From Rothia endophytica (GTDB lineage: Bacteria > Actinomycetota > Actinomycetes > Actinomycetales > Micrococcaceae): a stretch of 64,000 bases of DNA. Made by a program: the position numbers and the translations under genes. The stretch spans positions 310,001-374,000 of the forward strand of contig NZ_CAKMSJ010000002.1 in NCBI RefSeq assembly GCF_928381505.1, given 5' to 3'. The notes beneath the pieces were generated by a model, which searched no databases, was not told the origin of the DNA, and saw nothing but the letters and a program-made list of their open reading frames with translations. The number at the start of each line of letters is the position of its first letter. Positions within the stretch are counted from its first letter, which is position 1. Of the stretch, positions 7,465 through 15,672 are shown one piece after another.

Positions 7465-9498
7465 ATGACTGAACAGAACCCCCTGCTGGCAGCTTCCACC
7501 CTGCCTTACCAACTCCCTGACTTTGCAAGCATTCGCACGGAGCACTACCTCCCTGCCATTAAAGCCGGGCTGTCTGAAGCTCGGGCGGCTTACACCGGCA
7601 TTGCCCAGAGCACAGATGAGCCGACTTTCGATAGCGTAGTAGCCGTTCTGGAAGGTCCTTCTGACACCCTCCACCGCGCGGTGACCATCTTTTATAACAT
7701 CACTTCAGCGGATGGTACCGATGAACTGTTGGCACTAGAAGGCACCGTTACCGAGCTTTTGACCGAGCTAGCTAACGAGTTGCATCTTAACCCCGCTGTA
7801 TTTGCCAAGCTGGACGCCGTCTACGCTCGCCGCCACGAACTGGGGCTGGTAGGGGAGCAGCTTCGCCTCACCGAGAAGTACCACCAGGAATTTGTGCTGG
7901 CAGGCGCTGCTCTATCTGAAGAAGACCGGGCTACCCTGGCTGAACTGAACCTCACCATCGCCCGTGCCGAAACAGAGTTCGGCCAGCAGGTCACCAAGGA
8001 TCTCAACGCCGCTGCAGTGCTGGTGACCGACGAGAAGGATCTAGCTGGGCTCGGCCAGGCCGGGCGAGCCTCCGCACGGGCAGCAGCCAAAGACGCCGGG
8101 CATGAAAACGGTTGGTTAATTACCTTTGGTCTACCTACCCAGCAAACTATTCTGTCTCAGTTAGAGAACGGTAGTTTGCGTGAGCGCATCTACAAAGCCA
8201 GTACCGAGCGTGGTGATAACACCTGGAGCCTGGCGGCAAAAATTGCTGACCTGCGTGCTCAGAAAGCCGCTCTGCTGGGGTTTGATACCTTTGCTGCGCT
8301 CGCGGTGGCAGACCGTACTGTCCAGACCCCCGATGCCGTGGAGCGTCTGTTTACTCAGACCAGCGCCCCTGCCATGAAGAACGCTGACAGGGAGGCGGAG
8401 AAAATTGCTGCTGCCGCAACTGCCGACGGTATCGACAAGATTGAACCCTGGGACTGGATGTTCTACAGCGATCGGGTTGAAGCCGCAGAATATGCCGTCG
8501 ACCTAGCTGCCCTGCAGCCCTACTTCGTGCTAGATCGTGTACTGGAAGACGGCGTCTTCTATGCCGCCCAGCGAGTGTACGGCCTGAGCTTTACCGAGCG
8601 CACCGACCTGACCGGCTACCACCCCCAGGTGCGTATCTGGGAAGTCTTTGATGCGGACGGTACGGGCATCGGTCTCTTCCTGGGCGACTTCTTTACCCGT
8701 GAGACCAAGCGTGGCGGTGCCTGGATGAACAACCTGGTCGACCAGTCTCATGCTGAGGGCACCAAGCCGGTGGTAGTCAACAACCTCAACATTTCAGCCC
8801 CGGCACCTGGACAGCCAGCTTTCGTTAACTTTGACGAGCTCAGGACCCTTTTCCACGAGTTTGGGCACGCTCTGCACGGTCTTCTCTCAGATACCACCTA
8901 CCGTTCGATTTCCGGCACCAACGTGGAGCGGGACATCGTGGAATACCCCAGCCAGGTCAACGAAATGTGGATTCTTCACCCGGAGATTCTGCCTAACTAT
9001 GCCCTGCACTACCAGACCGGCGAGCCCGTGCCCGCGGAGCTTATTGACAGCGTCAAGAAGGCTGAGCAGTGGGGCGAGGGGCAGGGAACCGTAGAATACC
9101 TGCGCGCTGCAGTGCTGGACTGGGCATGGCACACCCTCCCGGCGAGCTCTGCCGGTGAACCCGTGGCTGACCCGCTGGCCTTTGAACAGCAGGCACTGCA
9201 GGACGCCGGGCTCTGGCACCCGCTGGTCGAATCCCGCTACCGTACCAGCTACCTCAACCACACCTTCTCGGGTGGTTATGCAGCTGGTTATTACTCCTAT
9301 CTGTGGGCTGAGGTTTTTGATGCGGACACGGTTGCCTGGTACGAAGCCAACGGCGGGCTGACCCGGGAGAACGGTGATGCCTACCGCCGTAACATCCTGG
9401 CTATCGGCGGGTCTAAGCCCATCCCCGAAGGGTTCAAGGAGCTAACCGGTAGAGAGGCTGATATCCAGCCGTTGCTGAAGCGCCGCGGCCTGCTCTAG
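7465..9498 (+). CDS. M3 family oligopeptidase / peptidyl-dipeptidase
   Basis: A 677-residue zinc metallopeptidase of family M3 (Dcp/oligopeptidase A group), which cleaves short peptides in the cytoplasm. The zinc site HEFGHALHG is at about residue 464, with a downstream EYPSQVNE segment providing the third zinc ligand. The C-terminal YRTSYLNHTFSGGYAAGYYSYLW matches the substrate-binding region. The length is that of the family. The start taken is ATG 7465 (MTEQNP); the GTG at 7417 adds 16 residues and has no good ribosome binding site. A hairpin terminator-like structure follows the stop codon. Confidence 0.93.
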   Translation: MTEQNPLLAASTLPYQLPDFASIRTEHYLPAIKAGLSEARAAYTGIAQSTDEPTFDSVVAVLEGPSDTLHRAVTIFYNITSADGTDELLALEGTVTELLTELANELHLNPAVFAKLDAVYARRHELGLVGEQLRLTEKYHQEFVLAGAALSEEDRATLAELNLTIARAETEFGQQVTKDLNAAAVLVTDEKDLAGLGQAGRASARAAAKDAGHENGWLITFGLPTQQTILSQLENGSLRERIYKASTERGDNTWSLAAKIADLRAQKAALLGFDTFAALAVADRTVQTPDAVERLFTQTSAPAMKNADREAEKIAAAATADGIDKIEPWDWMFYSDRVEAAEYAVDLAALQPYFVLDRVLEDGVFYAAQRVYGLSFTERTDLTGYHPQVRIWEVFDADGTGIGLFLGDFFTRETKRGGAWMNNLVDQSHAEGTKPVVVNNLNISAPAPGQPAFVNFDELRTLFHEFGHALHGLLSDTTYRSISGTNVERDIVEYPSQVNEMWILHPEILPNYALHYQTGEPVPAELIDSVKKAEQWGEGQGTVEYLRAAVLDWAWHTLPASSAGEPVADPLAFEQQALQDAGLWHPLVESRYRTSYLNHTFSGGYAAGYYSYLWAEVFDADTVAWYEANGGLTRENGDAYRRNILAIGGSKPIPEGFKELTGREADIQPLLKRRGLL

Positions 9499-9511
9499 AA
9501 CCTCAAGCTCT

Positions 9512-9533
9512 GGCCCCACTGAAAGGTGGGGCC
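9512..9533 (+). terminator. GC-rich hairpin after the M3 peptidase
   Basis: Perfect stem GGCCCCAC / GTGGGGCC with loop TGAAAG, 13 bases after the stop codon. The downstream T-run is weak, so termination may be partial. Confidence 0.55.
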
Positions 9534-9562
9534 GGGGTTAGCTTCTTTGCCCGAAAAGTGTG

Positions 9563-9799
9563 CTAGTAGCAATCCTTGGAGGTGGCGCGGGTGATCTCGA
9601 AGCCAGCAGGCGCATAGAAGTAGCTACCATCTGTTGCCGCTTCGTGTGTTTGTTACTTCAGGAAGGCTTTACGTTCTGTGCGGAGGTTCTCCTCATACTT
9701 CACCAAGTCGGGAAGGAGAACTCGGCGGTGCCTGCCAGCGCTACTAAAAGAGATGGTTCCTGTCTCTGGACCTTCTCGCCTGATTATCCATCTACGCAT
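9563..9799 (-). pseudogene. Relic of an excisionase/HTH-type DNA-binding protein
   Basis: A short reading frame from ATG 9799 to a TAA at 9653-9655 gives 48 residues, including GTISFSSAGRHRRVLLPDL followed by VKYEENLRTER. This resembles the C-terminal half of excisionase-like helix-turn-helix domains (HTH_17), also found as antitoxins of PIN-domain toxins. The same frame continues beyond the stop for another 28 codons to TAG at 9563-9565. That suggests a gene cut at its 5' end and broken by a nonsense codon. It lies at the edge of the defence island and is probably debris of an earlier insertion or toxin-antitoxin module. The family call rests on a short motif only. Confidence 0.45.
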
Positions 9800-9817
9800 C
9801 ATCCTATCCCTATCTGC

Positions 9818-10735
9818 TTAATCATTTTGAATAATCTTAATTATTTCGATGACTTGACTCCAAAATTCACTATTGCTGAGAACAGGCATAGACATAGCCG
9901 CTAGACCAGTTAAGATAAGAAATGTGTAAAAAGGACCGATTGACCAAGTCCGTATTATTGCAAAATGTTCTAAGAAAATAGTTTTTCGTGTTTCCTGAGT
10001 TTGCTTGTAGTTGAGAGAATATGGCGGAATACTTGTATCTTCTGCTGCTATTCGTTCATAAAGATTCCGATACATTCGTTCAGTTCGTAAGTAACCAATA
10101 TCTAAAAATGCGAATACCAGTGTCACAATCATCCCAAGTAGTGCGACAGCTATTGATTCCTGTGTAAATGCGTAACCATAAGTCGCAGTAACTACTGGCA
10201 ACAGCCAACTTTTTACGTTTGATGATGATTGTGACATTCTCGAAATGATGTCCTGAGCAAATGCAAGATGCTGTCTTTTATCTTCTGATGATACCGAGAT
10301 CTTTGGAAGGACAATGTTGGATTTTAACTGAGCTAGAGCTTGGTCCTTCTCGCTTTCCTGATAATCAGAATCGGGTGGCCAGATTTCTCCTACACGGTCA
10401 TTTTCCCAACGAGGTAGAACATGAACATGCACATGGGGAACGCTTTGACTGGCAGCTTCTCCATTTGACTGGATGATATTTAATCCATCGGGTTCGAAAG
10501 CCTGTTGAACACCTTTAGATAATGACTGCGCGGCAAGCATCACGTCCTTCACCTCTTCGTCGGTCAAGTCAGAGAAACTTTCGACGTGGCGACGAGGAAT
10601 GACCATGCAATGCCCTAAAAGTGCGGGGTTGGTAGGGAAGAACGCTATAACTTTGCTATTTCTAGCTATTTCTCTAACTTTGAAATCTTCTCCTCGCACA
10701 ATTTTGCAAAAAGCGCACGTAAATATATCCTTCAT
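9818..10735 (-). CDS. HIT-domain protein fused to a three-helix membrane domain (candidate Thoeris-like effector)
   Basis: 305 residues. Residues 1-115 are a HIT (histidine triad) nucleotide-binding/hydrolase domain: CAFCKIV near the N-terminus, then the triad H101-V-H103-V-H105 preceded by QSVP. After a charged linker (120-172) come two membrane segments (about 176-191 and 194-213), an amphipathic cytoplasmic stretch (YLRTERMYRNLYERI) and a third membrane segment (264-284). The LRTERxYRxLY pattern recalls pore-forming effector families such as S-4TM, but assignment to that family is uncertain. The start ATG 10735 overlaps the stop of the TIR gene as ATGA, indicating translational coupling; a start at 10762 is less likely because HIT proteins normally begin just before CxFCKIV. 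Base composition is clearly AT-richer than the flanks. Inference: the HIT domain senses or degrades the nucleotide made by the TIR partner, and the membrane part acts as effector. Confidence 0.8.
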   Translation of the reverse strand: MKDIFTCAFCKIVRGEDFKVREIARNSKVIAFFPTNPALLGHCMVIPRRHVESFSDLTDEEVKDVMLAAQSLSKGVQQAFEPDGLNIIQSNGEAASQSVPHVHVHVLPRWENDRVGEIWPPDSDYQESEKDQALAQLKSNIVLPKISVSSEDKRQHLAFAQDIISRMSQSSSNVKSWLLPVVTATYGYAFTQESIAVALLGMIVTLVFAFLDIGYLRTERMYRNLYERIAAEDTSIPPYSLNYKQTQETRKTIFLEHFAIIRTWSIGPFYTFLILTGLAAMSMPVLSNSEFWSQVIEIIKIIQND

Positions 10736-11190
10736 GGGCGGCGATATCCCTGGTTGATCCATAAGTTTAAATTTTCCTGGATATTTCTATATTTTGTTTG
10801 GGAATCAGTTCCTATTGGGGTGAAAACAGGAATCCCTCTTAGCCCGATTTTCTGGAATGGATCTTCGCCAGGATAAGTAGTAAGACCACGTTGATCTTTA
10901 AGGCCATGAATGCGAATTCCTAATAGTGGTTTCTTAAGGTTCCAAGCGCGTTTTATCTCATACTGAACCCAGTCGCGTGATGCTGTCTCTTGACCGATAA
11001 GAACTACAACTGCACGTTTATAGCTCATCTGCGTATCGATCCAATTTTTAATGGAATTTGTGGATAAGTACCTAACTTTTTCCCATTCTTGAGACGCAAT
11101 AGCTCCATCATTTTGTATTGCGCCTATATTGCGCACTTGTTGAACTCTCCAATGATCGGGGACATAGTGAAAACTATAGAAAACCGCCAT
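10732..11190 (-). CDS. ThsB-like TIR-domain protein (DUF1863)
   Basis: A 152-residue single-domain TIR-like protein of the ThsB/DUF1863 type. The N-terminal VFYSFHY strand, the WRVQQVRN segment, the VVVLIGQETASRDWVQYEI stretch and the following KPLLGIRIHGLKD match the core of Thoeris ThsB. The putative catalytic glutamate is E78 in WVQYEI. In Thoeris, ThsB recognises phage infection and converts NAD+ into an ADP-ribose-derived signal that activates an effector. Here the expected ThsA is absent and the coupled downstream gene encodes a HIT-transmembrane protein. AAGGAG upstream of the ATG gives a good ribosome binding site. It sits 82 bases after the type III res gene and could share its transcript or use its own promoter. 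AT-rich, probably horizontally acquired. Confidence 0.85.
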   Translation of the reverse strand: MAVFYSFHYVPDHWRVQQVRNIGAIQNDGAIASQEWEKVRYLSTNSIKNWIDTQMSYKRAVVVLIGQETASRDWVQYEIKRAWNLKKPLLGIRIHGLKDQRGLTTYPGEDPFQKIGLRGIPVFTPIGTDSQTKYRNIQENLNLWINQGYRRP

Positions 11191-11272
11191 AGTATTTTTC
11201 TCCTTAGATAAAACTGAAATTATTCAGAATCCTGTATTAAGTTACTTAAATCCACTGTTGGCTACCGAAGAT
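11191..11272 (-). promoter_or_regulatory. AT-rich spacer with small inverted repeats before the TIR gene
   Basis: An 82-base AT-rich gap between res and the TIR gene. It contains TTAAG-TTA-CTTAA (11237-11249) and a CTGAA/TTCAG pair about 20 bases nearer the TIR gene. Either could be an operator, and the region could hold a separate promoter, but no convincing -35/-10 pair was found. Confidence 0.3.
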
Positions 11273-13924
11273 TTAGAGCTGCGGGATGATGTTCAGCAAC
11301 GTCGATACGTTTACTGCACCTTCTAGCGGGGGTACCCCGTCCTCAAACACCATGTAGTAGCGGTACTTGCTACCCGCCAGGTCTGCCCACTTGCGGCCTA
11401 GTTTGAGTTTGCGCCTGGAATCATCATTCTTCAGCTGTTCACCCTTCGGCTCCAAAACTACGATATTCCCGTTAGCAGTCTTAAGAACGAAGTCTGGATA
11501 GTGATTGAAAGGTCCATTGATGCAGAAACCCTTGCGCTCGATATTGCGGTGCCACCAGCTGATGTTACCCATACTGGTTAGACGCCCTGCCAACTCCATC
11601 TCCAAGGAGTTCATGCTGTCTTCGGCTTCATACAAGGAGCCACCAAGCAGTGAACATGCCTGGATAGGCTGAATTACTTGGGGAAACTCAAAAGTTAGCT
11701 GCACATCAATGCGTCTGGTCTCAATGTCTTCCTCAAATTTCTTGAACTTATGTTCCTCTAAGAGACCCAAAATCTTCTGTTTGATTTTCTCAGCAACAGC
11801 GTTCGGGTGCTCCTGGAAAATCAGCATTTCATCAGAGTCGAAACCGTCAACAATCCGTTCAATGTATTTGCGGAGGTCAGAATCGTGAATAGCATTAATG
11901 GGTTTGAGGCGGTCATAGATTGCCTTTGCAGCATTGCGTTTCTGGCTATCTTCGCTTAACTTAGAAAAATGCTCGCGCATGAACCGCTGATCGAGTTTGC
12001 TCATTCTGAAAGCTTTAGGAATGTCAGAGTTGCTATTGACGTCAATCTTGTACATCTGTTCGTCTGCCCCAGAGAGGTCCAGCTGAGTATTTTGGTTCAG
12101 TAGTTTGAACCCTTCAGCTAATGCGGCATGGCTTAGCAGGTCTCTACCGCTGTCACTGATGGAGAAGAGACCCGATGAGGGTGTTTGGATCACGAACTGG
12201 GGGAGCCTGAACTCAGCCATCTCGTCAACGAAATCTGGGTTCATTGCGTAGGTATTCACAGCATCCTCCAAATCTGCTGGTACAAAAATATCTCCCATGC
12301 TAGCTACTTCTTGAGCCTGTTGTTCATAGGATTCACCGTGAGAAGTAGCTTCTTTGAGCATGGTGGCTAATCCCGAAGAAGTGGGTACCCCATTGACGGA
12401 AGCAACGGTTTCACGCTGATTGAGGTTTTCAGCAACAGTTGATGCGTCGAAGTTCAGGAACTCTTCACTACTGTCCTTGACATCAGTAGAGGGAAGTACA
12501 GATAACTCTCCATGAACAGCTGTTTGTGCTGGCTGTTCTGTGAGGTCTATGGTGGTCTGGTCTGATGCTCGGAAGTCTCGTTTGCTGAACCCCGCGCTAT
12601 TGAGACCGGCGATAATTTGGTTCAAGGTTGAGTTGAAATCATTGGAGGACGTCAAAACATAACTCATGTTAAGGAGTTGGTTGTTCTGCCTGGTTGCGTT
12701 GGGCTGGCGCAGCACTCGTCCAAGGATCTGTTCGACGTCGACCTGGCTGGTCTTGTTAGCTAACGATGCAAGAACGTAAGCGAAGGGGCAGTCCCAGCCT
12801 TCTTTAAGGGCGTTGACGGTGATGATAAAACGGATTTCGCACTCTTGGCTCAGTAAATCAACATCCTTGAGCTCATTTTTGCTTGCTGTTTTAATAGCAA
12901 TCTGGTTTTCAGGGATGCCACTGGCTACAAGTTTGTCCCTGAGCTTTTCGAAGGATGTGGTGTCTTCACTTGTTTTTGGCTGAGCCTGGAAAAGCACTAT
13001 GGGGCGGATGTATTTACCCCCGTTTTTGAACTGCGCCGTTGCCGCTACTTCGAGTGAGTTCCGTAGATCGATAGCATCAGTTATGACGTCACTTTGTTGT
13101 TTGCGGTTATAGGCGATAACCGGCAGCTTGACCATGTTTTCGTTTTTAAGTGCTAGTGCATCTACGTAAGAGATAACATTTGCTTGCTTCTTTGGCGTAG
13201 CCGTCAGGTCGAGAATAAACGCAGGGTTGAAGTTCACCAGCATTTCTTGGCTGAGGGAACTGGTGGCGTGGTGCGATTCGTCCACGATAACGACGGGGTT
13301 GAGCTGGTTAATAACCTGGAATAGCGCTGTTTCGTCAGCGTTCTCGATGGGTTGCTCAGGTGCACCGTAGGCGGTGGCGAATTGAGCTAGGTTGCCATTC
13401 GCCTGATAAGCCTTGCGTCCGTCTTTGTTGCGTGCTCGGAAGGAATCATAGGAGAGCACCATGACAGAGAGCTGCTCTGCGACAGCGGTGGGGCTGAAGT
13501 TCTGGCCTGCCAATAGCTCGTCTTTTGAATAGACCTCGACTCTGCCTGTGAAGTCGGCATTGAGCTTTTGTCGATAGGGGTGGGAAGGGTTCTTAAGAGC
13601 AGCCAGAGTTTGGGTCAGGATGGAATCGGACGGTACAAGCCAGACAACTGCCTTGTTTCGTGGTCGAGCTAAGGCATCAAAAATTGGTTTAACCGAGGCG
13701 CAGGCAAGAAAGGTCTTGCCGCCTCCGGTTGGCACTTTATAGCAAACATTGGGGACACCGACGATGGTGTTCTGATATGCTGAAATGCCATCTCGCCCCA
13801 CATGGATTTGCCGGGATTCCCAGTAGGCGGCAAAAGCTGTGGAAAGAGTCTGCTGGTCGTTGAGATGGGACAGGTAATCTGTGAGGTCACTAATCACCCG
13901 TTTTTGATACTTCTTGAGTTCCAT
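11273..13924 (-). CDS. res: Type III restriction enzyme, Res (helicase-nuclease) subunit
   Basis: An 883-residue SF2 translocase with a C-terminal nuclease. It has the Walker A motif PTGGGKT (residues 65-71), the motif II DESHH, LTATPKK (motif III) and QILGRVLRQ (motif VI). The C-terminal part has a PD-(D/E)xK site: HYPDF, then VVLEPKGE. With the Mod subunit it forms the ATP-dependent type III endonuclease that cleaves DNA between inversely oriented unmethylated sites. It begins 15 bases after mod, so the two are an operon. The frame is intact and all motifs are present, so the enzyme is probably functional. The recognition site cannot be predicted. Confidence 0.93.
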   Translation of the reverse strand: MELKKYQKRVISDLTDYLSHLNDQQTLSTAFAAYWESRQIHVGRDGISAYQNTIVGVPNVCYKVPTGGGKTFLACASVKPIFDALARPRNKAVVWLVPSDSILTQTLAALKNPSHPYRQKLNADFTGRVEVYSKDELLAGQNFSPTAVAEQLSVMVLSYDSFRARNKDGRKAYQANGNLAQFATAYGAPEQPIENADETALFQVINQLNPVVIVDESHHATSSLSQEMLVNFNPAFILDLTATPKKQANVISYVDALALKNENMVKLPVIAYNRKQQSDVITDAIDLRNSLEVAATAQFKNGGKYIRPIVLFQAQPKTSEDTTSFEKLRDKLVASGIPENQIAIKTASKNELKDVDLLSQECEIRFIITVNALKEGWDCPFAYVLASLANKTSQVDVEQILGRVLRQPNATRQNNQLLNMSYVLTSSNDFNSTLNQIIAGLNSAGFSKRDFRASDQTTIDLTEQPAQTAVHGELSVLPSTDVKDSSEEFLNFDASTVAENLNQRETVASVNGVPTSSGLATMLKEATSHGESYEQQAQEVASMGDIFVPADLEDAVNTYAMNPDFVDEMAEFRLPQFVIQTPSSGLFSISDSGRDLLSHAALAEGFKLLNQNTQLDLSGADEQMYKIDVNSNSDIPKAFRMSKLDQRFMREHFSKLSEDSQKRNAAKAIYDRLKPINAIHDSDLRKYIERIVDGFDSDEMLIFQEHPNAVAEKIKQKILGLLEEHKFKKFEEDIETRRIDVQLTFEFPQVIQPIQACSLLGGSLYEAEDSMNSLEMELAGRLTSMGNISWWHRNIERKGFCINGPFNHYPDFVLKTANGNIVVLEPKGEQLKNDDSRRKLKLGRKWADLAGSKYRYYMVFEDGVPPLEGAVNVSTLLNIIPQL

Positions 13925-13939
13925 AACATTTCTCCTGAA

Positions 13940-15583
13940 CTAGAGACGGGTGATGTCTCGCGGAATTTTCTTAAAAGTGATATTAAAGGCTGCTAGTTCT
14001 TGGTCAGAGAGCAGACAGGTATCTGCATACACAACGTAGGATTCTGCTTTGCAAGCCTCGGGGATGGTTGCTAGGTACTCCCTGCTAAGCATGGTTGGCT
14101 GTTCGGGGTTAAAGGCAAAGAAATATGCTGTGCTTGCTATTGTCCTGCCTAGGTAATCTTGATGAATTGATGGGCTAGCTGTATCGTATTTTTCCTGGGT
14201 TTCGATAAACCAGATGTACTCACGTAGCTTTTCCAAAGGTACTTTGGGGTTGAGTTTATCGTCAATGAGTAGAGGTTCACCCAGCTGGTAGTAAGAAAAA
14301 CTTCCTCCTAATCCATCTGTTTTTTGCTTGCCTTTCCCGTATCCCCGAATCACTCTTTTAACTCGCTCTGCAGTAATTGATTCTGCGTAATCTTCGAGCT
14401 CAATCAGAATAAAAGAACGATTAGATCCTTCTTCAGCATTAGTTTTAAGCACAGCATGTGCGGTCGTTCCGGAACCAGCAAATGAGTCCAATACAACACC
14501 ATCAGAATTGCTGTGAAGAAGCACAATCCACTCGACAAGAGATAGCGGTTTTGGTGTGTCAAAGTCCTTCGTACCAAAAATGGCTTTGATGACGGCCGTT
14601 GCGTCTGCATTAGTCCCATAACCATCGAGCCATGTATTCCATCCAAATGATTTCTTAGCGTCCCGTATTTTCTCATACGGAACCCAACGTTTAGTTTTTC
14701 CATCAACAATGACGCCTTCATCATAGGGAGTCTCTTCCCAGTGGGCTACTTGAGGGTCATCTAATAGAAGGGTCATTTGTGGATTAGATTTACCTAGTCT
14801 CCAACGTCCTTCAGACCCATCATTTTTGATGGGGTAAACTTTTTCACCGTTTGGAGCAGTGATAGGAAACCACATAGTTTGGCGATCATTACGGTCTGAG
14901 TTGGCGCCCCATTTACGTAGTTCCCTGCCTTTTCGATAGGCACCGCTTTTATCCTTGAGATTTAGCTTCCCAGTCGATTTTTCTTCTTTATTAAGGGAAG
15001 ATTGACTTCCTTTTGTATAGAAGAGCAAATACTCATGACCAGTTCGGAGAGCGGACTTATCTTTTCCTCCACTAGGCTCTGACCGTACTGGTGCACATGC
15101 AAGACGATTCGCGACACCAAATATCTCGTTCATAACTGAACCCAGATTAGTCAATTCATTGTCATCGATAGAGATTGCTATCAGGCCATCTTTCGCAAGC
15201 AAGCGGTGCAAAAGTCGCAGGCGCGGGTACATCATGGACAGCCACTTGTCGTGGCGGGAGAGATCCTCGCCTTCTTTACCTACAACATCCCCAAGCCACT
15301 TCTTGATACGGGGATCATTGACGTTATCGTTATAAATCCAGCCCTCATTGCCGGTGTTATAAGGAGGGTCAATGTAAATGCAGTTTACTTTCCCCTCGTA
15401 CTCGGGCAGAAGGGCTTTCAATGCTTCGAGATTATCACCGTGGATAATCATGTTCTCAGAACCATTGTCAGCATCATACTGCCCAGACTCGTCAAAGGAG
15501 TACTGATGGTCAAGAACCCGGTAGGGTACATCTAGGTGATGGGTAATAACCTTGTCTTTACCCATCCATGTCAACTCAGGCAT
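13940..15583 (-). CDS. mod: Type III DNA adenine-N6 methyltransferase, Mod subunit
   Basis: 547 residues. Motif IV, DPPYNTG (residues 72-78), comes before the AdoMet-binding motif I, DSFAGSGTTAHAVL (about residue 375), which is the beta-class order used by type III Mod proteins. The central 200 residues are the variable target-recognition part. Mod methylates one strand of an asymmetric site and gives specificity to the Res subunit. The start ATG at 15583 has only a weak ribosome binding site and is overlapped by a short upstream ORF with a strong one, so translation may be coupled. The base composition is lower in GC than in the core genes. No repeat tract typical of phase-variable mod genes was seen. 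Confidence 0.93.
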   Translation of the reverse strand: MPELTWMGKDKVITHHLDVPYRVLDHQYSFDESGQYDADNGSENMIIHGDNLEALKALLPEYEGKVNCIYIDPPYNTGNEGWIYNDNVNDPRIKKWLGDVVGKEGEDLSRHDKWLSMMYPRLRLLHRLLAKDGLIAISIDDNELTNLGSVMNEIFGVANRLACAPVRSEPSGGKDKSALRTGHEYLLFYTKGSQSSLNKEEKSTGKLNLKDKSGAYRKGRELRKWGANSDRNDRQTMWFPITAPNGEKVYPIKNDGSEGRWRLGKSNPQMTLLLDDPQVAHWEETPYDEGVIVDGKTKRWVPYEKIRDAKKSFGWNTWLDGYGTNADATAVIKAIFGTKDFDTPKPLSLVEWIVLLHSNSDGVVLDSFAGSGTTAHAVLKTNAEEGSNRSFILIELEDYAESITAERVKRVIRGYGKGKQKTDGLGGSFSYYQLGEPLLIDDKLNPKVPLEKLREYIWFIETQEKYDTASPSIHQDYLGRTIASTAYFFAFNPEQPTMLSREYLATIPEACKAESYVVYADTCLLSDQELAAFNITFKKIPRDITRL

Positions 15584-15618
15584 TCAACTTTTCCCGTCTT
15601 GCTTTCTTCAAAAATCAT
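15571..15618 (-). CDS. 15-codon leader ORF overlapping the mod start
   Basis: ATG 15618 is preceded by AAAGGGAG at good spacing and encodes MIFEESKTGKVECLS, stopping at TGA 15571-15573. That is 13 bases inside mod and in another frame. The strong ribosome binding site belongs to this ORF rather than to mod, which suggests translational coupling or attenuation of the methyltransferase. No homology is recognisable, and it could be chance. Confidence 0.4.
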   Translation of the reverse strand: MIFEESKTGKVECLS

Positions 15619-15672
15619 GTACAGCTCCCTTTGCTTTGGGGATATAGTTAGCGGTCGCCTCAGCGTCTATAC

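Noticed and set aside
9560..9904. Plus-strand 114-codon ORF after the M3 peptidase
   Set aside because: It runs into the 3' end of the HIT-TM gene on the other strand, while the minus strand of the same DNA shows a recognisable HTH relic.
13940..15583. Phase-variable mod gene
   Set aside because: No simple-sequence repeat tract was found in the coding region or its start.
9563..15618. Prophage or CBASS system
   Set aside because: No integrase, capsid, lysis or CD-NTase gene is present; the island is made of TIR, HIT-TM and type III restriction genes only.
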